Of a stretch of 16,781 nt of DNA, positions 12,959-16,781 are shown piece after piece. Each line of letters begins with the position of its first letter. Position 1 is the stretch's first letter. This DNA comes from Bacteroidales bacterium UBA4621. Lineage in GTDB: Bacteria; Bacteroidota; Bacteroidia; Bacteroidales; Paludibacteraceae. The notes under the pieces were generated by a model. It had not been told where the DNA came from, made no database searches, and saw only the letters and a program-made list of their open reading frames with translations. The translations under genes and the position numbers were made by a program. The DNA lies in the NCBI GenBank assembly GCA_002387325.1, contig DGIN01000099.1:1-16781 (forward strand), read 5' to 3'.

Positions 12959-15340
12959 ATGAAACGATTTACATTTATCTTATTCTTTTTCCTTTCCGCT
13001 GCGTATGTGTATGCGCATGTGGAGGGTGTGGTATTGGACGACCGGGGCGAAGTGCTTGCGGGCGCGAATGTCTATTGGGCAAACACCACGCATGGCACCG
13101 CCACCGATGCAGACGGACATTTCTACATAGACAACGACCATAGTACCCGTCTGCTGGTGGCATCGTATATGGGTTTTCACAACGACACAACCGAAATTAT
13201 GGGGCGCAAACCGCTGACCATTGTATTGGTGAGCGACATTGTTTTAGGTGAGGTTACGATTACAGAACGGCAGATGACGGTGCTGCGAAGCCGCCAATCG
13301 GCTTTCGACACACAGACGCTCGGCACGGGCGAACTGTTCAAAGCAGCCTGCTGCAACCTGAGCGAGGCTTTTGAGACGAACCCGTCGGTGGACGTGGCAT
13401 ATACCGATGCCGCCACTGGAGCCAAACAGATACGCCTATTGGGATTGAGCGGCACCTACGTGCAACTGCTCGCGGAGAACACCCCCGCCGTGCGAGGACT
13501 GGCACAGCAGTTCGGACTCGCCTATATACCCGGCACGTGGATGCAATCGGTACAGATAAGCAAAGGAGCCGCATCGGTAATCAATGGTTATGAGGCTGTT
13601 ACGGGGCAAATCAACGTGGAGTACCTCAAACCGCAGAGCCAAAGCCCCATATCCGTGAACGCAATGCTCAACACCGAGTTGCATCCCGAAGTGAATATCG
13701 AAGGCGGGTGGAAGATACCGTTGGGGGACAAAGGACAAAGGACAAAGGACAAAGAATTGGCAACGGGACTGATGGCGCATTACGAGCAGGGCTTTCTCTC
13801 TATGGACGACAACAAGGACGGGTTCGCCGATATGCCCAAGAGCCAAAACGTGAATATCGCCAACCGCTGGTATTACAAACAGGACAAGTACATTATGCAG
13901 GCACTGGTACGCGGACTATATGACCACCGCCGCGGCGGACAAACCGCTATGGATAATGAACAAGAGACAAAAAACAAAGAACCATATACCCCTTATCTCA
14001 TTGACTTGCAGGCATATCGGATGGACGGGTGGATGAAAAACGGGATTATATTCGACCCCGTACACGGCACCTCTCTCGGAATCATTGCTGCTACTTCGTA
14101 CCACAACCAGCAGAATACCTATGGCGCACGGTTATGGAACGCCGCACAGACCAATGCGTATCTGAATGTGATATTTGAGAAAAACTGGCTACAGAACGCC
14201 CCCAATCTCAAAGCCCCCTCCGTCGAAAGTGCGGCTTTGACAAACGGGGCTTCTGACAAATTGCATAAACTGTCTGCGGGACTTTCTGTTAATTATGACA
14301 AGTATGACGAGACACTGCTGGATACGGTTTCAGCAGCGGGCATAATGGATTTCGGACGGTGGGAACTGACCCCGGGCGTGTTTGCCGAGTATGCGCTCAA
14401 AGCTGGAGACAAATTGTCACTGGTAGCCGGTGTGCGGGCTGACTACTCCACCCTGTACGGCTTCTTCTTTACTCCGCGACTGAATATACGCTATACGCCA
14501 TGGCAATGGTGGGCGATACGTGCATCAGCGGGTATGGGGTATCGTTCACCCGATGTCTTGGCAGATCATGCGGCAGTATTGCCCTCCCACCGGCAGGTTA
14601 TCCTCTCGGTATCTTCAGGGAAAACACAGCAGGAACAGGCGGTGAATACAGGAGTAAGTACGACATTCCATATTCCGGTAGCAGGGCGGGAACTGCAACT
14701 GACTGCCGACTATTATTATACTCGTTTTCTTAACTGCGTTGTGGCGGACTATGACTGTTCCGCACGGGCGGTATATTTTTACAACCTGCGGGATATCAAC
14801 GGACAATCATTCGCACACAATGTACAGATTGAGGCTTCGATGGAAATACTGCGCGGCTGGACGATGACAGCGGCATTCCGCTATACCGATATACGGGAAA
14901 GTGCGTACGGCAGCGACGGGGTCATCCGCTTGCGCCGCAAACCACTCACCAACCAGTTCAAGGGACTCATTACAACCAGTTACCAAACACCACTCAAAAC
15001 GTGGCAGTTCGACATAACGGCACAATTCAACGGCGGCGGACGTATGCCCGACGGGTTCAACGACTATTTCCTCAACACACTCGGTTCGCACCAATACGAA
15101 GAGCGCAACGGAGACCTATATTACAAATGGTATCCACAACTGATGGCGCAGATAACCAAGTACTTCCGCACGTGGAGTATCTATCTCGGAGCGGAGAATA
15201 TGACCAATTTCCGTCAGGACTCGCCGGTCATAGAAGCAGAGACACCGTTTGCAGAAGGCTTCGACGCCTCAATGGCATGGGCTCCCGCCACCGGTTGGAA
15301 AATATATGCAGGCGTCCGATGGAAACTGCCAACGGACTGA
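12959..15340 (+). CDS. TonB-dependent outer-membrane receptor, probably metal-related
   Basis: A 793-aa receptor. The signal peptide is about residues 1-19 (cleavage after VYA). A carboxypeptidase-regulatory-like domain follows at about 20-105 (VEGVVLDDRGEVLAGANVYW, VASYMGFHNDT). The plug at about 115-235 contains AACCNLSEAFETNPSVDVAY, QIRLLGLSGTYVQLL and VQISKGAASVINGYEAVTGQINVEY. The remainder is a 22-strand-type barrel with aromatic strand ends. The plug's NLSE/TNPSVDV/LLGL pattern is typical of a Bacteroidota receptor group often found with HMA-domain proteins, and here an HMA gene follows 147 nt downstream. Such receptors import a ligand through the outer membrane using TonB energy; a metal (copper or another soft ion) is the most likely substrate. 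Two heptamer repeat tracts lie within the barrel part (13726-13753 and 13959-13979). They encode Lys-rich stretches probably in loops, and the first could cause frame switching. Confidence 0.93.
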   Translation: MKRFTFILFFFLSAAYVYAHVEGVVLDDRGEVLAGANVYWANTTHGTATDADGHFYIDNDHSTRLLVASYMGFHNDTTEIMGRKPLTIVLVSDIVLGEVTITERQMTVLRSRQSAFDTQTLGTGELFKAACCNLSEAFETNPSVDVAYTDAATGAKQIRLLGLSGTYVQLLAENTPAVRGLAQQFGLAYIPGTWMQSVQISKGAASVINGYEAVTGQINVEYLKPQSQSPISVNAMLNTELHPEVNIEGGWKIPLGDKGQRTKDKELATGLMAHYEQGFLSMDDNKDGFADMPKSQNVNIANRWYYKQDKYIMQALVRGLYDHRRGGQTAMDNEQETKNKEPYTPYLIDLQAYRMDGWMKNGIIFDPVHGTSLGIIAATSYHNQQNTYGARLWNAAQTNAYLNVIFEKNWLQNAPNLKAPSVESAALTNGASDKLHKLSAGLSVNYDKYDETLLDTVSAAGIMDFGRWELTPGVFAEYALKAGDKLSLVAGVRADYSTLYGFFFTPRLNIRYTPWQWWAIRASAGMGYRSPDVLADHAAVLPSHRQVILSVSSGKTQQEQAVNTGVSTTFHIPVAGRELQLTADYYYTRFLNCVVADYDCSARAVYFYNLRDINGQSFAHNVQIEASMEILRGWTMTAAFRYTDIRESAYGSDGVIRLRRKPLTNQFKGLITTSYQTPLKTWQFDITAQFNGGGRMPDGFNDYFLNTLGSHQYEERNGDLYYKWYPQLMAQITKYFRTWSIYLGAENMTNFRQDSPVIEAETPFAEGFDASMAWAPATGWKIYAGVRWKLPTD
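13726..13753 (+). repeat. exact heptamer tandem repeat inside the TonB receptor gene, 4 units
   Basis: Four identical GGACAAA units lie in the coding sequence and are translated as GDKGQRTKDKE around residues 256-266. Since 7 is not a multiple of 3, gain or loss of one unit would shift the frame and truncate the receptor. Confidence 0.95.
13959..13979 (+). repeat. degenerate heptamer tract inside the TonB receptor gene, 3 units
   Basis: AACAAGA, GACAAAA and AACAAAG follow one another at 7-nt spacing. They encode part of NEQETKNKEP near residues 333-343, a charged stretch between hydrophobic barrel strands. The sequence resembles a decayed relative of the GGACAAA tract 230 bp upstream. Confidence 0.6.
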
Positions 15341-15349
15341 ATACTTACA

Positions 15350-15380
15350 ACCTCCCCAACCCCTCCAAAGAAGGGGCTTA
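15350..15380 (+). repeat. CCCC/GGGG hairpin element in the TonB-HMA spacer
   Basis: CCCCT (15360-15364) pairs with AGGGG (15372-15376) around a 7-nt loop, embedded in AACCTCCCCAACCCC ... GGGGCTTAC. Very similar CT-rich elements are dispersed through many Bacteroidota genomes, as far as I recall. It could be a dispersed repeat or a weak attenuator. The downstream part of the spacer has three AACGTG motifs (15420, 15435, 15458). Confidence 0.5.
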
Positions 15381-15487
15381 CAGAAACGACAAACATAAAA
15401 TGGCAAACACGAAGCCTACAACGTGAAAACCAATAACGTGAGCGGAGTGAACCAACTAACGTGGAACAACAAACACAAAGTAAAAAT

Positions 15488-15853
15488 ATGAAACGATTTC
15501 TAATGATTTTGGTTGCGCTGCTGCCTATGTTGTGGTGCGCAACAAGTGCGTCTGCCAAGGCGGACAAAAAACAGGTAACCTTATATGTAGATATTCATTG
15601 TCAGGGGTGTATCGACAGGATAATGAACAATATCGCTTACGAGAAAGGGGTTAAGGACATACAATGCGACCTTGACAAAAAGACAGTGGTGGTAACTTAT
15701 GATGCCAACAAGACCGATGTGCCTGCCTTGCAGAAAGCCTTTGCCAAAATAGGCAAACCCGCCACGACTGCACCGGTAACGGTTTGCGAGAAACCGCAAT
15801 CGGAACAAAAAACGGCACCCGCAGATACCCGCACAGGTGCCACTATGCGCTAA
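15488..15853 (+). CDS. periplasmic HMA-domain (heavy-metal-binding) protein
   Basis: A 121-aa protein from the ATG at 15488; an in-frame upstream ATG at 15461 would add nine polar residues before the signal peptide and is unlikely. Signal peptide is about residues 1-23 (cleavage after TSASA). A single HMA domain follows at about 29-92: QVTLYVDIHCQGCIDRIMNNI carries the metal site HCQGC (Cys38, Cys41), and VKDIQCDLDKKTVVVTYDANKTDVPALQKAFAKIG completes the ferredoxin-like fold. The tail is a low-complexity Pro/Thr/Gln stretch. HMA domains bind Cu(I), Zn, Cd or Hg through the two cysteines and pass the ion to partners; as an exported protein it probably accepts metal in the periplasm from the TonB receptor encoded upstream. 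It is the last gene of the cluster and is followed by repeats and an intrinsic terminator. Confidence 0.88.
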   Translation: MKRFLMILVALLPMLWCATSASAKADKKQVTLYVDIHCQGCIDRIMNNIAYEKGVKDIQCDLDKKTVVVTYDANKTDVPALQKAFAKIGKPATTAPVTVCEKPQSEQKTAPADTRTGATMR

Positions 15854-15858
15854 TTGCT

Positions 15859-15930
15859 CATATTCCGCTAACTACTTATATTGCAGTAATTGCTTATATT
15901 ACGGTAATTGCTTATATTACGGTAATTGCT
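15859..15930 (+). repeat. 18-bp tandem repeat, 4 units
   Basis: Units start at 15859 (divergent), 15877, 15895 and 15913; the last two are identical (TATATTACGGTAATTGCT). A partial unit (TAATTGCT, 15851-15858) includes the stop codon of the HMA gene. The tract lies between the HMA gene and its terminator. Confidence 0.92.
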
Positions 15931-15952
15931 TATATTTTGTTTCTGTTGTACA

Positions 15953-15986
15953 AGAGACTGTCTGACAAGTGTAGGCAGTCTTTTTT
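15953..15986 (+). terminator. intrinsic terminator of the metal operon
   Basis: AGACTGTCT (15955-15963) pairs with AGGCAGTCT (15973-15981), nine pairs with one G-U, around the loop GACAAGTGT, and a run of T follows to 15986. It fits as the end of the operon that finishes with the HMA gene about 100 nt upstream. The 3' arm motif TGTAGGCAGTCT recurs at 15994-16005. Confidence 0.8.
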
Positions 15987-16022
15987 ATTCAAATGTAGGC
16001 AGTCTCTCTTATTATGCTCTTG

Positions 16023-16058
16023 GGTGTGGAGACGATGCGTCTCGCATCGTCAACCTGT
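16023..16058 (+). repeat. 36-bp direct repeat, copy 1, with internal hairpin
   Basis: Identical to 16089-16124. Within it GACGATGCG (16031-16039) and CGCATCGTC (16043-16051) form a perfect 9-bp stem with loop TCT. An alternative smaller stem GAGAC/GTCTC overlaps it. Reads as a REP-like palindromic element; no open reading frame uses it. Confidence 0.9.
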
Positions 16059-16088
16059 CCCTGCACAGTATATCCTCAAAGAGGAGGA

Positions 16089-16124
16089 GGTGTGGAGACG
16101 ATGCGTCTCGCATCGTCAACCTGT
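16089..16124 (+). repeat. 36-bp direct repeat, copy 2, with internal hairpin
   Basis: Exact copy of 16023-16058, 66 bp downstream, with the same 9-bp stem (arms at 16097-16105 and 16109-16117). The 30 bp between copies contain CCTCAAAGAGG, another small hairpin. Confidence 0.9.
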
Positions 16125-16159
16125 ATTATCATATGGGGTGCAGACGCCCCGTCCGCGGT

Positions 16160-16187
16160 CAAGTCGTCAGACTTGCCTGTTTTTTTT
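16160..16187 (+). terminator. hairpin with T-run, possible second terminator
   Basis: CAAGTC (16160-16165) and GACTTG (16170-16175) form a 6-bp stem with loop GTCA; CCTG and a run of T follow (16180-16187). The gap before the T-run is longer than ideal, and no gene ends just before it, so it may be part of a repeat element instead. Confidence 0.4.
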
Positions 16188-16222
16188 CTTAGACTTAGCC
16201 CCCTCTTTTTCTATTCTCTATT

Positions 16223-16257
16223 ATTCCCAATTCCTAATTCATAATTCATAATTCCTT
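16223..16257 (+). repeat. heptamer tandem repeat, 5 units
   Basis: Five 7-bp units ATTCCCA, ATTCCTA, ATTCATA, ATTCATA and ATTCCTT, sharing the core ATTC. Another short-tandem-repeat spacer element, with a unit different from that at 4974. Confidence 0.9.
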
Positions 16258-16277
16258 TATGCTATCAGGTCTATGTC

Positions 16278-16320
16278 ATTCGTATGTGATTCGTATGTGA
16301 TTCGTATGTGATTCGTATGT
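16278..16320 (+). repeat. 11-bp tandem repeat, 4 units
   Basis: ATTCGTATGTG repeated exactly at 16278, 16289 and 16300, with a fourth copy at 16311 lacking only its last base. Perfect conservation suggests a recent, possibly variable, array. Confidence 0.95.
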
Positions 16321-16515
16321 TTTTGCTTGTATTTCAGTGAATTACAACACATCTGTTTCCGACATTCCGCTCATCCGATACATTAACTGTCTCACAATCA
16401 CCATATTACAACAAAAAAGAGACTGCTATGCAACACGTATCTGACCAATCTCTTGCTATGCATAGCGGACAGACAGACCCATTGCAAAAAAATACAAATA
16501 AAATCACCTGTGCAC

Positions 16516-16546
16516 TTGCATTTATCGTAAAAAAGCACTATCTTTG
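16516..16546 (+). promoter_or_regulatory. strong Bacteroidota-type promoter
   Basis: TTGC (16516-16519) and TATCTTTG (16539-16546) match the -33 and -7 consensus; the TTG is 20 nt from the -7 box. Transcription would start near 16553 and read to the right end, where no ORF is found. Confidence 0.7.
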
Positions 16547-16552
16547 TCGTAG

Positions 16553-16708
16553 AATTTATAACAAAGGGGTTGTACAGGAGGACTGAGGGGGACGGTGTGT
16601 AAAAATTATATCTGCTGTGTGTAAAATTTGTTTTTACATCGATTTCGGGCGATAAATTTGGGCGTATAGATCATCTTGCCGTCTCCTCTCTTCAAAATTG
16701 ATTTTTTC
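16553..16708 (+). ncRNA. candidate structured non-coding RNA or RNA leader
   Basis: Starts at the predicted transcript start of a strong promoter and has no ORF. A closing stem pairs GGGGACGG (16588-16595) with CCGTCTCC (16679-16686). Inside, GTAAAAA (16599-16605) pairs with TTTTTAC (16631-16637), and ATCG (16638-16641) with CGAT (16650-16653). GTGTGTAAAA occurs twice (16595 and 16617), so two competing pairings exist. A T-run (16702-16707) follows the closing stem and could end the RNA. It might be 6S-like, another Bacteroidales RNA, or the leader of a gene (for example an rRNA operon) beyond the window. The identity is not established. Confidence 0.35.
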
Positions 16709-16740
16709 CTGCTCAAACCAACCAATAGACCAAAATACAA

Positions 16741-16758
16741 ACTAATACTAATACTAAT
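16741..16758 (+). repeat. hexamer tandem repeat, 3 units
   Basis: ACTAAT three times in a row, next to the terminal CAATAGTTCG sequence at the right end of the window. Confidence 0.8.
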
Positions 16759-16761
16759 ACT

Positions 16762-16779
16762 CAATAGTTCGTTAAAAAA
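16762..16779. repeat. right copy of an 18-bp terminal inverted repeat
   Basis: CAATAGTTCGTTAAAAAA, the exact reverse complement of positions 5-22. Flanking bases on the inner side differ between the two ends. Confidence 0.8.
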
Positions 16780-16781
16780 TA

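Larger units (their letters stand above)
15987..16515. other. non-coding repeat-rich spacer, no gene supported
   Basis: Over 500 nt without a convincing gene. It holds the second copy of TGTAGGCAGTCT (15994), a 36-bp direct repeat pair (16023, 16089), a hairpin with a T-run (16160-16187), heptamer (16223) and 11-mer (16278) tandem repeats, and TGCTATGCA twice (16424 and 16454), the second within the palindrome CTATGCATAG. Open frames here merely read through repeats. Confidence 0.7.

Noticed and set aside
16023..16124. Possible CRISPR array
   Set aside because: Only two 36-bp repeats with one 30-bp gap, a long internal palindrome, and no cas gene; fits a REP-like element better.
15784..16251. 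155-aa plus-strand open frame after the HMA gene
   Set aside because: It starts out of frame inside the HMA gene and simply reads through 18-bp and 36-bp repeats and the terminator.
16428..16586. 52-aa ORF (ATG at 16428)
   Set aside because: It runs across the strong promoter at 16516-16546, has no motif and no upstream signals.

Overview
The window looks like a metagenome- or draft-derived contig from the order Bacteroidales (phylum Bacteroidota). Four lines of evidence agree. Promoters have the Bacteroidota form, a TTG-type -33 box about 20 nt upstream of TAnnTTTG. Shine-Dalgarno sites are scarce. A TonB receptor carries a carboxypeptidase-regulatory-like domain. There is also a PorE-type OmpA lipoprotein of the type IX secretion system, together with Wzi-like, OmpH-like and bactofilin genes. 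No phage, IS element, CRISPR array, tRNA or rRNA gene was seen.

Layout. 1-1638: tandem promoter motifs, then a WYL-domain regulator whose end overlaps a DEDDh 3'-5' exonuclease by 8 nt. 1726-4416, minus strand: an envelope operon read from a promoter near 4440-4469, in the order small membrane protein, OmpH/Skp-like coiled-coil protein, Wzi/RemB-like outer-membrane barrel. 4539-6258, plus strand: a bactofilin with its own promoter, then a DUF1015 protein. 6512-12175: a PorE-like lipoprotein, thyA, folA and tex, all on the plus strand with short gaps. thyA and folA form the functional pair for dTMP synthesis and folate recycling.

12263-15853: a probable metal-acquisition operon with four parts: a 53-aa Cys-rich membrane protein, an 11-Cys secreted or membrane protein with an HYCC motif, a TonB-dependent receptor, and a periplasmic HMA-domain protein with an HCxGC site. 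A good intrinsic terminator follows at about 15955-15986. 15987-16781 has no convincing gene. It holds several short repeats, a 36-bp direct repeat with an internal hairpin, a strong promoter motif, and a roughly 150-nt stretch that folds like a non-coding RNA or RNA leader.

The most unusual property is the number of short tandem repeats with units of 6, 7, 9, 11 and 18 bp. They occupy most plus-strand spacers from 4965 onward. They also occur inside the TonB receptor gene, where four exact copies of a heptamer could switch the reading frame. A run of 10 T lies between the two boxes of the bactofilin promoter. Both suggest contingency-type (slippage) variation. An 18-bp inverted repeat also sits at the two ends of the window.
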